From Pampus argenteus (lineage: Eukaryota > Chordata > Actinopteri > Scombriformes > Stromateidae), in contig CM072881.1 of NCBI GenBank assembly GCA_036937835.1, positions 8,194,001 through 8,258,000 on the forward strand: a stretch of 64,000 bases of DNA. The letters are read 5' to 3'. The notes under the pieces are model-generated. The model had not been told where the DNA came from, made no database searches, and saw only the letters and a list, made by a program, of their open reading frames with translations. The first letter of the stretch is position 1. Each line of letters begins with the position of its first letter. Of the stretch, positions 37,601 through 49,700 are shown piece by piece. The position numbers and the translations under genes are program-made.

Positions 37601-38624
37601 CTACTTCAACCACATGAACCTGGCAGAGAAGAGCACCATCCACATGAGGAAGACCGCCAGTGTTTGCCTCACCTCTGTCCATCCTGACCTCATGAAGATC
37701 CTGGGAGACATCAACTGTGACTTTGCAAGGTACAGCAGAGAGAACATTAGCTTAGTAAAATTGTAGTATTTAGCTTTACCAAAAGCCTCCAGACATGCTT
37801 GACAAGCTTAGTTGCATTGTTGGCCTTGCCAGGAAATTGATTAGTTTCAGGTATGGAAGTGTTAGTTTCAGTCTTTTGTAAGTGTCCCTAGAATACCAGA
37901 GAAGGCACTACAGCATTAGGCTGTTTTATTATATATTCAGCTCCAGCTGTACAGTATCATCAAATTTTACAAACCCTGATCTTTCACCATAGATAGATAG
38001 ATAGATAGATAGATATCATGTCATATATAATATGATGCTCACTGTCTTTCAAAGTAGTCATGAGTCTGAAGTGAAAGTCCCATTTTTATTATTTGGAACA
38101 CACAGTGGCGCTGACCTTCATTGCAGTAATTCCAGTATCAATATCAGTTCCTTTTTTTGAGCAGATGGAGCAGATAAAATTTTAGGTAACTCATGTGAGT
38201 CTCTGTTTTTTGTATTTGAACTAAAAACCTAAAAGTAATGTCTGACACGAATGAAATAAATGTAGTTTAGTGTTCTGCATAGGTAAATGCACGATCTGTT
38301 CTTTGTATCTGTGTCCCAGGGTTGATGAAGATGAAGAAATCATCGTAAAAGCTATGACAGACTACTGGGTAGTCGGCAAGAAGTCAGACCAGAGAGAACT
38401 GTACGTGATCTTGAATCAGAAGAACGCCAATCTGATTGAAGTGAATGGTATGTCTCTACCACCTGGCAATGAGTAAAATCTGTGTCATCACCATCACGAT
38501 AGACAATCTCCCTTGATATTTAATCTCGACTTTGCCCTTAATGCCCTTTTGTCTTTTCTCTACTACAGAGGAGGTTAAGAGGCTTTGTGCAACGCAGTTC
38601 AACAACATATTTTTCTTGGATTGA
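31698..38624 (+). CDS. ccz1: ccz1, Rab7 exchange-factor subunit, 473 aa
   Basis: CCZ1 pairs with MON1 to form the guanine-nucleotide exchange factor that loads Rab7 on late endosomes and autophagosomes (family knowledge). Fifteen coding exons: 31698-31787, 31914-32011, 32156-32249, 32384-32464, 32559-32606, 32758-32841, 33489-33664, 34206-34287, 34421-34482, 35617-35728, 36064-36097, 36300-36417, 37571-37729, 38320-38447, 38569-38624. They sum to 1422 nt in one frame. Near-identity to human is seen in RNVGLCEAIVQFTR, SCDLLDVFGGISFFPLDKMT, YTAFLYNDQLIW, FKFIYFNHMNLAEKST, YWVVGKKSD and the end ATQFNNIFFLD. The N-terminal longin-type domain is encoded by the first eight or so exons. The start MASGMQEKQYTPSLLSFFIYN replaces the longer Ala/Gly-rich human N-terminus, giving 473 versus 482 aa. 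Confidence 0.97.
37990..38016 (+). repeat. (GATA)n microsatellite
   Basis: Six to seven GATA units in a ccz1 intron. Confidence 0.9.
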
Positions 38625-38718
38625 CGGAGCAGCGGACAGAAACTTTCACCACACTAAAAACTGTCAGTGTTGCAGGGTATCATGACAGCATCAGCGTAAT
38701 GCAATAATTGCATTGTAA

Positions 38719-38724
38719 AATAAA
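38719..38724 (+). promoter_or_regulatory. polyadenylation signal, ccz1
   Basis: AATAAA about 95 nt after the stop, followed by a long T run. Confidence 0.7.
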
Positions 38725-38759
38725 AATTTAAAGCTTTCTCACCAAGTTTTTTTTTTTTT

Positions 38760-39560
38760 TTTTTTTTAATTATTATTTAACCTATAAAAAATGTAATTTT
38801 CTCCTGTAATTAAATGTAAAAATCCAGATTTTTACTGTACATGTACTTTATTTTCTGTCATTTTCTTTGTACATACTTGTAGGATTTTAACATGTTAAAA
38901 TTTGTTCATCCATTTTTTTTTTCATACACACATTACAGTGTCTCAAATTAATTTAAAAAACTGACATACACAATAGTTTGCTCCAGGTTCTGTTGGTCAT
39001 CAGTGATAGTTTAAAATAAGATGTCATCATGTCAAAAGTATTGTGGTTTGTAAACAACTCCACTAAATTTAAATAAATTAAGAAGTGCTTTTACTTGCTG
39101 TAAGTAATGTTGTTTTTGTTTTTTGTTTTTTTGGGTTTATGCCTGTAGTTTTACTGACTTATTGTGAATGAGCCCATAATTTCTAGCAGCTTTCTTTTTG
39201 TATGTTTTCATGATAGATATTTATCAGTTTTACAGAGCAAAAATAACTTCTAATACCACAGGCTGTCTGCATGTCTTCACTTGTGCCAAGACTGAAGAAA
39301 GTTCTGGCAGAAAAAAAAAGAAACTAAGATCCATGCTGTGTCACTAATACTCTCTCTAATAAGTAAATTATACACATTTTGACTTTTAATTTGAAGGATA
39401 GGATGCATTTACTGTCACACATATTAAGAAAAATACATGTATTGATGTATTATGTGAGCACTGCAAATCATGACGAAACTAAATCAATATAAAAGTAAGC
39501 GGCTATAAACTGAAACTGAAGTAAATACTACAGTTGACAAAAAAAAATGTCTGAAGAAAA
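38760..39560. other. ccz1-dlgap5 intergenic, T- and A-rich
   Basis: Homopolymer T runs and low-complexity sequence; no gene is seen. Confidence 0.5.
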
Positions 39561-39564
39561 TGAA

Positions 39565-39664
39565 CCAATCGGAGCTCACTATTCATATGTGAATAGTAGC
39601 CAATCAGTGTCGCCGTTCTTGTCTGAATTCCAGCCAATCGGCGTCATCCTAGACGAATTTCAAA
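39565..39664 (+). promoter_or_regulatory. dlgap5: dlgap5 cell-cycle promoter: three CCAAT boxes and a CHR
   Basis: CCAAT at 39565-39569, 39600-39604 and 39634-39638 are spaced 35 and 34 nt apart, followed by TTCAAA (reverse of the CHR TTTGAA) at 39659-39664. Phased NF-Y sites plus a CHR are the hallmark of MuvB/DREAM-controlled G2/M genes, matching HURP's mitotic expression. The elements are seen; their function is inferred. Confidence 0.65.
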
Positions 39665-39679
39665 AACTCACCCGCCATG

Positions 39680-39724
39680 ATTGTTGTGTTTTTGAGGCAG
39701 GACTGAGTTTCCGTCCGTTGTGCA
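39680..39724 (+). other. dlgap5: dlgap5 non-coding exon 1 (start approximate)
   Basis: Ends at the donor TGCA|GTAAGT (39724/39725), just downstream of the CCAAT/CHR cluster. Exon 2 resumes at 40509. Confidence 0.6.
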
Positions 39725-40516
39725 GTAAGTTTTTTTACTGGCTGATCGGAAGAAGTTGTTTTTTTAATACGTATTTTTTGGAAACAGTGAGGTAAAGTAA
39801 ATGTGTAATCATATATTATCTAAACAGCTCGTTTATTTCAGAGTGTTGGTTGCTAATGTTACCGTTAACGCTAGCTTGTTTCGTGGTTTCGTGTTGCTTC
39901 ATGATCACGAGGAGAAACATAACTAACATTTCTTTAGTTAAATTACTTAAGATGACTTGGTTATTATAGCATGTAGTAATAATGTGACTTATTACAGTAA
40001 TTATGTGCTTCATTGTTAAAGCCAGCGTGACTTAAAGTTAGATTTTTGCCAATTGAAATAAACAAACGTTAATTATGTTGTACAAGTGTTGTAACTCACA
40101 TTAAGGCCCAGCTCTGCCCCCTACGTCCTTCAATTTATTGAGATTTGTTAAATGTAACCTTCGGGACTTTTTCGGGACTTTAATTTTTTTCTGTAACTGT
40201 TGGCTAACAAAAAGAAACACAAAAAGTCCTGTAATTGTCGTGCAGAGTTTAGATATTTGATTGAGTCTATTTTTGAGAGGCCTGCTACTTGTGATAGACA
40301 TTTGCCATCAGCATTATGATATTTGTTGCCTTAATGACAATAATAGTCAGTTAAACCTCACCAGTTAAATAGCTGACACAAATGTTTTCCTAAACATCAG
40401 TTTTTAATTTCACTTGAACAACAGTTGATATATACATGTAACCTCAGTACATGTAATAACTGCTATATGCCTATAATACATCATTTTTGTTGCTGTTCCC
40501 AACTCCAGATACCAAC

Positions 40517-43500
40517 ATGGAGTCTCGGTTTTCCCACCTGCGCCAGTGGGACACCAGTGTGTCCATGCTGAGGGTGAAAATGTCCCGTAGAAGGTCTCAG
40601 TCCCAGAAAGAGAACCGTGAACGGGCCGTGAACACACGCAGGCAGCTGGACAAGCTGGCAGAGATGGAAATCTCTACTCTGGATGCTTCCATGGCTGTGA
40701 GCAACATGTCGACCATTCAGGAGAAAACGGTCAACAATGCAAAGTCTGCAAAAAGTAAAGTTTTACTTTCCAGCATGTCTTTATTATACATTTCTCTTGA
40801 ACACTTTGAAAAGGCTTTCTTTTTTTAGTGTCCATCATTCTGCTTTCTTACCCCACACCTGTTTCTCTTCAGACCAGGCTGTAGAAGAGAGACTGAAGCA
40901 GCTTGAGCGCTGGAAAGAGCGCAAGGCTCTTGAGAAGGAGAAGGAAACAAGAGAAAGGCAGCGTAAAGGGGTATTTAAGACTGGCCTGTTTCATCCAAAG
41001 GACACCCGTAACATTGTCCCTCTGCCTCCAGTCGCAGCTGCATCAACCAGAGCTAAGGAGGTGAGTGAGGGCTCATCAACAGACTAGTTCACATGATTTA
41101 ATGTGAAAGTGTCCCTCTTAAATGATTAAACTACTGTCCTGTTTCTGTTTCTTTTTAAGTATGATGATATGAGTTAACAGTGAGATATCTCTTTGTGGCT
41201 ATGTGCACTTGTATTGATAAATGATCAACATGTCATTTCTGTATTTATTTAAGACAAAGGTGAACACGGCACCATCGCAGAGCACCAGAGTAACCCGTTC
41301 AATGAAAACACAGCAGAAGGTGCCACTTTCTCTAAAATCTTAAACATCTTTTCTCAGAATTTCCACAAAAAACTAAAAGCTAACATTAACTCTGTTCCAG
41401 CCTCTGAAGACGCAGGATCCAAACACTGCAGCAAAGAGAGGTAAATTAATTGCATGTCCCTTTTTTTTTATTTTTCTAAGCTTTTACTCCAGCTTAGTGT
41501 GTTTTTGGGTCTGACCTCCCTAATCTTCCTACATACAGCTCCACCTGCTGCGGAACGACCAACCAGGAGCCGGGTCACTTCGGCCAAGCCTGCACCACCA
41601 CCAACTGTGACCAAGACTAAAGTCTGTGCAGGTAACTACGGTAGTAAAAAAAAAATAAATCCTCGCATATAATTAGAGCTTGAGGCCAGCTATCATGTTT
41701 GATCTGCCTCATTGTGTTTCCCTATTTGCACCCTAGTGGAGCCTGTCGTACGAGCTGTGTCAACCCGATCATTCAACAGGCCTCCTGTTACAGCAGTTGC
41801 CGTGGTGAAAGACAAACCTAAGGACAAGTCTGCAGGTACACGCTGAGCCAAAGCGTAGTTTAAGCAGTGTTTGAGAAAATAGAAGACGGCTAGAGATATG
41901 AGCACCAAAGTAAACGGAGAAAGACTGTAATATTCTAGAAAACCACTCTTTTAATATTGTTTGTCTTCCCCATCCCTCAGATGTCAGAACCACAAGGAGC
42001 AGAGCAATTGTCAACCCTGTGGCCCCCCCTTCTGGCAGAGGAAGGAACTGTAAAGGTATTGTTAAATTCTATTAATTATATTCAACATTCACACATTTTT
42101 AGACACCGTTTTAGACATTTTAGACTGTTAAGCAGTTTCACGTTTCCCCATGTGAATACGTACAATTGTTTTGATTTCTTATACTGTTTTTTTTTGTTTG
42201 TTTGTTTATCTGTCCTTTTTAATATACAGCAACTGTCAACATTGACCATCCTGCTGAGGCCAAGGTGAGCATTTCTGACTGTCACATACAGCATGTTTTA
42301 AAACTGACTCCAGACCATTTGATGAATCAGTTTGCCGTTTCTGTCATGTGCAGGAACCTGAGTTGAAAGAGGCAAAGACCCAGGAGGCGGAAGAAAAGCC
42401 CCCCAGCCCGACGCCCTGTTCAGAGGATGAAGACATGGTGATGGACCAAGCTCCAGCTGATGCTGCTCCTGCTGTGGATCCTGTCGAGGCTCCTTCATCT
42501 TTGTCCTCATTTGCTCCTGAAGGTTTTGTCTTCCAGGCTCCTGTCGGCTTGTTCAAGTTCGAGCCCCTCACACCGCGCTCGGCAGACGCATTTCTTACAC
42601 CAAGGTCTGTCTGTTTCTTCTCTCCTTTGTTTTATTTAAAGACAATTAAAACACTGGAAAGCTTTTAATATAATTTAACGCTATTGAAAAATTTGTTGTA
42701 TTAAAACTTGCATCAGCTGATTTTTTTTATCTAAATGCCATGTTGTGACTCTTCCTTTCAGCTCCAGTTTCAGTCTCCCACTGCCCCCCGAGTTCAATGC
42801 TGAGCTAAGTGAGCCTTCTCCTCCAAAATCCCCTCACCGCTCTCCTCCTCGTCCATCTCCCTCAGTGGCCCCTCCGACTCCAGGCAGCACCCTGGAATCA
42901 GAGCATGATGTGCCGTACTTCAGGTTGAGTACTAGTCATTTATTGATCAGGTTTTGTTTTTGTTTTTGTTTTTTGCATTTATTTATTTATTGTTTTTCCT
43001 GATATATTATGCTGCATATACTTCAGTTTTATATTTGTTTGCCATCTGATATTCAAACCAACTGATTTACAGTTCTTATAGCTCTCTTTTGTAGCATGAA
43101 AATCTCCTTTCTTGTCTCATACTGCTGTTACAAAAGGGTGAAGCAGTGTTCCGTAACAATTACTAACTGTGTGTATAAAACTACATCTTTATTCTGTGTT
43201 TTTATGCACATCAGACTAGTGTCTATTTCAAAAAGACACTAGTCATTCATTTACGTTTTAAATAACTGTAGTCCAGGGATTCTGCTCTTCTTCCTCCTTA
43301 AAAATGCCCAGCCTCAGCTATACCGGTAATTGATTATTAATTTACATCTAATTTCTGTATGTTATCCAGATCTGAAATTGCCAGTGAGACAGACAGATTG
43401 CTGTCTCTTTGTGCTCTATGGGAGTCTAAACAGGAAGATGAGTCCATCCCAGAAGAAAGTGAGTGCTTTTATCAGTGATTATAGCTTAATGCTGGAGACG

Positions 43501-45885
43501 GTGTTTTTCCTAATTGGAAAAAGTCCCATTCTGAACAATTGTAAACGTAAATGCCTGTCTTTTCCTTCCCGTGTGTGTTCAGTGAGAGACCGTATGCGTA
43601 CAGCGATTGGCCAGGCAAGGCTGCTGATGAAAGAGCGTTTTAACCAGTTCAGTGGTCTGGTTGACGACTGTGAGCTGCGCCGAGGGGAGAAGATCACCAC
43701 CTGCACTGACCTGCAGGGATTCTGGGACATGGTTTATTACCAGGTGAGCGCCTCACAGGAGACGGACATGTCTGGCGCATGAAACATAAAATGCAATAAA
43801 AGGATTTTTAACTGTTTGAGTTTAAATTAATATTTTGTCTTCTTTCAGGTAGAGGATGTCATCAAGAAGTTTGACGCCCTCAAAGAAGCAGAAGCTCGGG
43901 GCTGGGCGGAGGAGCACAAGCCCCAACCGAGGCAGAGGAAAGTAGTCAAGGTGAGTGCATCAAAAGAACTGCGACTTTCTTGCTTTTGTTTTTTAAAAAA
44001 GGTTTGTCCAACATGTTTAGGGCCAAAAAGTCCAACGTAAGCTTACACATCTTGGCCCTGCCTTGTACTCTTGACAGAAACCTGCAGCTGTACCTGCACC
44101 CGCCAAGCAAACAGGAACTAAAGCAGCAGCCAAGTCTCGCCTGGCTGCCGTGAAAGCAGCAATGAAAGCCAAACAGCAGGCAGCTGAGGCAGAGAAAGCT
44201 GCGGGTAACACAGAGGACGGCCCTGGCCTGAACTCTCAGGAATCACAACCCCAAGCAGAGGCTCAAATGACAGGCACTGTGGTCTTTGATGGAGGATTCT
44301 TCCAGGTGGAGAGCCCAGCCAAGCCATCAGGTGAGAGGACGTTCACGATGAAAATTATCAATCTTCTGTGATGATTGAGATACCAGATTTTTCTGTAACA
44401 TTGTATATTGTTGTCTGCAGCTTCTGTGAGGAGATCTAGTCGTCTAAGTGCAGCTGTACTGCCTCAGGCCTCTCCCTGCTCCAGCTATCTTTCACCTAGA
44501 AGAGTTACTCGACGATCTCTTGCATTGGCACAGACCCCCGTTCAAACCCAAGCGTCTCCCGCTCACCTCCCTCTTGCCTTTGACCAAACCCCCAGACGAG
44601 CATCAAAGTCTCAGCGTGGCACTCCTCAGCCCCCCCAGAGCAGAAAGGACGCTGTAAATGTCTCTCTTTGCTCCTCACCTGTCAAGGAAGCGCCTTCAGA
44701 AAACAACCAGCCCGAGGAAAACCCTGCACTCTCCACACAGGACACCACTCCGTTTCCTGAATCAAACACACCCATAGCCGTGCGTTTGCTTCCATCCATT
44801 TCCGTCGTCCATGAGCAAGAAGAACCAGCTGAGGTTGTTAATACCAACACCCCTCGCTCTCCAAGACTTTCTCTCTCTCCATGCAAATCACCTCCTGCAG
44901 TCAGTGACACGCCTGAGCCCTCATCAGCCCTGAGCTTCACGCTGTCACCCTGCCAGCCTCCCCACTCCCCTCCAACTGTGATGTCCTCTTCTGCTGTGGA
45001 GACTCAAGGGTCCATGTGTCACACACCAGACAGCTTAGTCCTAAAGGTAAACAACCTGTTTGGCCTCACTGTCAGCATCCTGTTTCTGTGTGAAGGAAAT
45101 CAGCCTCATAGGATCCCATTTAAAAGGTGTCACCGTTTTTTTCAGGCTTGTTAATAAAAAGGTTCTTTTTGTGCGTTTCCAGGAAACTCCAGGGTTCGAC
45201 TTTGATCGTTACCTACAGTCTTCACAGAGATGCAGTCTGTCACCGAGAGAGGCAGTTGCCATAGAGATGCGATCACCAATGGCAGAGGATGTGGAAATGG
45301 AGAGCCCCAGAGGTCAATCTGAGGATCTGTTAACTCGGGAAGAAGCAGGTATGTATGTATGGTCGATGCCCATGGGTCCTGTGTAGCCCTGGGTTTTGCA
45401 TCTTAACAACACTTAATGGGTATTAAAGCTGCAGCAGGCAGGATTTCTATATTGAAATGTGTGATTTGCCTGCTTATATGGGGATAGCCACACTGAGCTC
45501 ACTTCTGGCATATGTTTATTTTAAACTGGTGTTACAAACTGCACTTTTTGTGTACTCACCGTTATATGCTCGCTCTCTCACTGTCACCACAGCACTACCA
45601 GCGGTGTCTTCAATGTTAACTCCTCAGTCACCACAGGTCCAAGTTTTTCCCTTTTTATATCTCTAAATATTAACGTTTAAATCCACATTGAACAAATTAC
45701 CAGGCTCTTCACATTTTGTTTTTCTTTATTGCATACTTATCATTGCTGAATATTCTTATCGTATTTTTCTTTAGGTCCAGACAGCAGAGTCTGCCCTGTT
45801 TCTCTTCACCCCGGACATGAAGGACCGGATACGCCAGTCTGTCTGCCCAAGTGACCTCATGGTCTTCACCCCTCCTTCCCTTTAA
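40517..45885 (+). CDS. dlgap5: dlgap5 (HURP), mitotic spindle assembly factor, 932 aa
   Basis: HURP bundles and stabilises kinetochore microtubules downstream of Ran-GTP and is an Aurora A substrate (family knowledge). Eighteen coding exons: 40517-40754, 40873-41060, 41254-41319, 41401-41440, 41539-41631, 41737-41835, 41981-42055, 42230-42264, 42354-42604, 42762-42923, 43370-43458, 43583-43743, 43849-43950, 44078-44330, 44421-45046, 45183-45348, 45593-45636, 45775-45885; total 2799 nt in frame. The N-terminus has the conserved SQSQKENRER and a basic coiled-coil-like microtubule-binding segment ending GVFKTGLFHPKD. Proline/Arg-rich low-complexity repeats follow. The GKAP domain carries MRTAIGQARLLMKERFNQF, LVDDCELRRGEK, TTCTDLQGFWDMV and VVFDGGFFQVESPAK. 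A Ser/Pro-rich tail with many (S/T)P sites is longer than in human (932 versus about 846 aa). Confidence 0.96.
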
Positions 45886-46789
45886 TATGCTCAGCAGTTT
45901 TATATTAAATGTGTTCTTTGGTCGTATATTGACTACTTTTGTTACTCCCTTGGAAAAAAAAACAATCTATATATATATATCTGGGTGATTTTTAACATTT
46001 GTTTTTAGATTACTGTAACTGTTGGAAAATAGTTTTGTCTCACAAGAAGTTCTGATTAAAGTTCTAGTTACAACCAGGAAATGGTGAGTCTTCATTTACA
46101 TCTGTAAAATAGATAATAGGATGCATTCAATAATTTTTATTTCTGACTGCAGTTAAAGGATTGGCATATGTTCCGTCTTTTAGGAGCATGTGGACGTCTA
46201 CAAATCAGTCGGCTTCATCAAGATTTCCCCTCTTGCCTCCATTAATGCATCTTTATCATCTTCAGTCATTCATCGGCTTCCTAACGCATCTTTTAACCTG
46301 TAACAACAGACAGTATAACCCTGAACATGTTTATGGAACAGCAATGTAACAAGGATTTGGGGACTCTGGTGGAGACAGTTGGCATCCTCTGGTGGCAGCG
46401 ATTATGACTTCCAAGTATGTCTTAAACTCGCAATATTGAAAAACAAAAACATTCATCTACTAATACATCATCAATAACATGGGGACAAAATGTCAGAGTC
46501 AGTGTGTCACTGTCAAGCTTGTATTCAAATAGGACAATAGAATTAAATGGAGGCTGCATATTTTGCACTTCAGGCTATTTCTACATACAAATGCATACAG
46601 CAGAGAAATAACTTTTTTTTTCCCATGATGATTCTCATTTGGAGGGAACAAAACTTCTACTTTTTTTAAATCTCAGGAATGAAGATACAGTCCATTAAAA
46701 CCTGAATAAATGAGGATCCAGCCATTGACTTCATAATGCTGTCAATTCACCCTTGAAATGCAGTATAATACCTGGCTGTTTGTTGAGGT
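45886..46789. other. dlgap5 and rsph10b 3' ends, intergenic
   Basis: The two genes converge. ATTAAA near 46055 (+) is a plausible dlgap5 polyadenylation signal, and TTTATT near 46136 a possible minus-strand one. No coding sequence is seen. Confidence 0.5.
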
Positions 46790-49700
46790 TTAGCCAGAGC
46801 GGTGTGTCTCTTCATTTATGTTGCTGTTCACTAACTGGTGATGGTCAAACGCAGGGAAGAAAATATGGATAAAAAACTGATGGATCTTCTGCATCCAAAG
46901 CTCCAGTTCTTTGTCTTTGGCCTCCATATCTCCTGTTTGTATGACCTGTCCTTCACCTGTGTGTCCTGGTCGAAATAATATAAATGTTAGAATAAAGTAC
47001 ATACTAGAATAAATATATGGTCAATTACAGTATATGTGGGACCTGGAGATTATTTTAATTATATTTAATATAAAATATAATTTAGAGAAAATCTGGACGC
47101 AAAAACAAACCTGCAGACTGAGAGTTTTGATGTCTTGTGTGTTGTTGACTCTTCATGTCTTCGCCAATGGATACGTCTGGTGTGTTACTGGATCTCACCG
47201 TCTATGACAAGATGTCAATATAGTTATATGTTATTACAGAATTCAGCAAAATCATGTAGCAAAAGCACCTAGCATGTTTCATTAATAGAAATAGTGGGGA
47301 TGGAAAAATAGTAATACCAACGTTGGATACTGAGATGACACAAAAGCACTTTATGGTAAGAATTTCTGCAACCTTACAATCTGATACTAGACACAATGCA
47401 CATACAGGTGTAAATCTGTGAAAGGTCAGTGGCAGCTTTACCTAATGAATTAATGCATTTCTGTACAAGTACATCAACATCAATTACAGGTGATACAGCA
47501 GAGGGTGGGTACAGGACTCTAAAGTCATGAGGTTTGAGAAATGATCTGACCATCTGTGGATGGCTGTTTGTAGTCTGCAGGGTTTTCTCACTGGCCTCCT
47601 CTTTAGGGGAATTCCTTGTGGCCTCTGCCTCAGTGCTGGATGTGGACAGATTCTCCTCCAAGACTTCAGAAATCTGCTGACACTTCACCTCAGCACAGCC
47701 AAGAAGAGCCTCAAAAAACTCCAGGAATGTAATCTGCAGCACAAAGAATAGAACAAGTACGTTAGTGAATGAATGCTAATATTGTATTGACTGATGAACC
47801 AAATGTATTGAATGAATTATCTGATGTTAACACTGTAGTCAAACCTCTAGATCCAGGCAGGAGGACTGGTTGCTGGGGTCCTGGCTCTCTGCAGTGATGG
47901 CCTCTAATAACCTTGCTGTGGTCAGCTTGTTGTCTAAAAGATGGAGCTCCTGGCAGGGTGTGCAATAAACTAATCAATGGTTAGCACAAATGGTCTGTTT
48001 GTGCCTCTCTAGTTCTTACTAGTTGTTTGTCTTTCAGGAGTGCAAGTGTGTCAGAGTTGATCGGCTGCACCTGAGGAGGGAGTGGCCTAAAGGTATAAAA
48101 CGCTGTGTCTTTAGGAGTCTGGTCTCTCTCTTTTTGGCTGATCAGCCAGAACGCCTTTCACATGGGCTCCACTTTTAAATTAGTTGTTTTTGGTGTTATT
48201 TTCCTTTATTACTACAACCACACTTTTATTTCAGTATGAATTGTTTATATAGTTTAATAAACGTATACTATAAGCGATAGGAAGTGTACTCATTACTTAA
48301 AAATGAACAGGAGCCAACTGATATTTATGTTTCAGTATGTTGTTACATCATAATCTGTTGTACCTTGAACATCCACAGCAGGTGTCTGCAGGTCATAGTG
48401 CGGTCATCTCTGGGGGCTGCGTTGACCCTGCAGTAAGCCTGATAGACTTCCCAGCACTTCTTCAAGTAGTTCACAGACACCACTGCACTGCTCTCTGACT
48501 GCTTAAACAGGATGCCTGGATCAACACACAGCTATAGCTAATGAGCCACGAAACATCATTTTCTTTAGATGTAATTTCAGACAAATCATGCAAAAAGACT
48601 AAATGAGAAGAACCTGCAAAACCTTCTTTGTTTTTGTCCCTTTGAACACTTTTGCATTAAATCATATCTATTTATGGTATGTGACAGGTTACTAATTTCT
48701 CTTTTTAAGCTTTTAATGCTGTAATAAATCAGTGTACGAGTTCTTCTGTTATGTAATACAGGTGTGTGTGTACATGCAGCAACATTATTAAATTGTTAGC
48801 ACCTTTTACAATCTTAGCATTAGGCAGGATGTCATCTGTCAACAGTTTGGAAAAGCAGGCAGCAAGGAGGTGTTTCTGTGACCTGTAACAAGAATGGGAA
48901 GTTACGTTTCTGACATTTCATATTCACAAATAAAAACCTAATTTCATAGTATAGTATAGTTTATAAGAGATCCAGTAGTGATTATTTTATTAGATTAAGG
49001 TTTCTTCTTCCTTACACCATGTCCTTGTGGTAGATGTGGTACGCTACAACCACTAGACAGCTGAGGAGTCTACAGAGCAGCATGGGAGTGAAGGGAGAGT
49101 GAATCTCTGCTGGGGTGGCATCCTCTGAGACACACACAGACAGTAAAAGCATTAAGGCATCCACAAATACTGTCATTATGAAGCTGTGAATCTGGTAGTC
49201 CCTCTCACCTCTGATATAAAGGTCTAGCTGTGTCAGAGTGATGCCGTGATGGTGGATGTTGCAGTCTTTGAGCAGGCGCCACAGCTGCATGCGGGACAGC
49301 AGAAAGGTGTTATCTTGCGATTGAGCGTGGCCAAGTCTGCTGTAGAAACTGTAGATAGACTTCAGCTCTTTGTTGTACCTCAGCACCACAAACTCCACCT
49401 GTTGCACATGAACCAGAGTGTCAGGGCAGAAGCCGGGGGTTAAAAATAAGGACACTAGGGGTTAAGATCATATAACCCGACCTGTTTGCGCTCAGCGTCT
49501 CGTTTTCTTCCAGGGATTTTCTCCAGAAGACATATAATGTCTACGCTCATGTCTGGTCCTAGTATGGACGGATCCCTACCCGACACAGAAAATGCACCTG
49601 TGACAGAATAAGTAAAGAAATGTAAAGAAGGAATTTCAGACTGTAACACCATTAATTATGACCATTTTTATGATTGCAGTCGGTGTTTACCGTGCGGAGT

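Noticed and set aside
39547..39795. 82-codon + strand open frame before dlgap5
   Set aside because: It coincides with the CCAAT/CHR promoter and runs through the exon 1 donor; not a gene.
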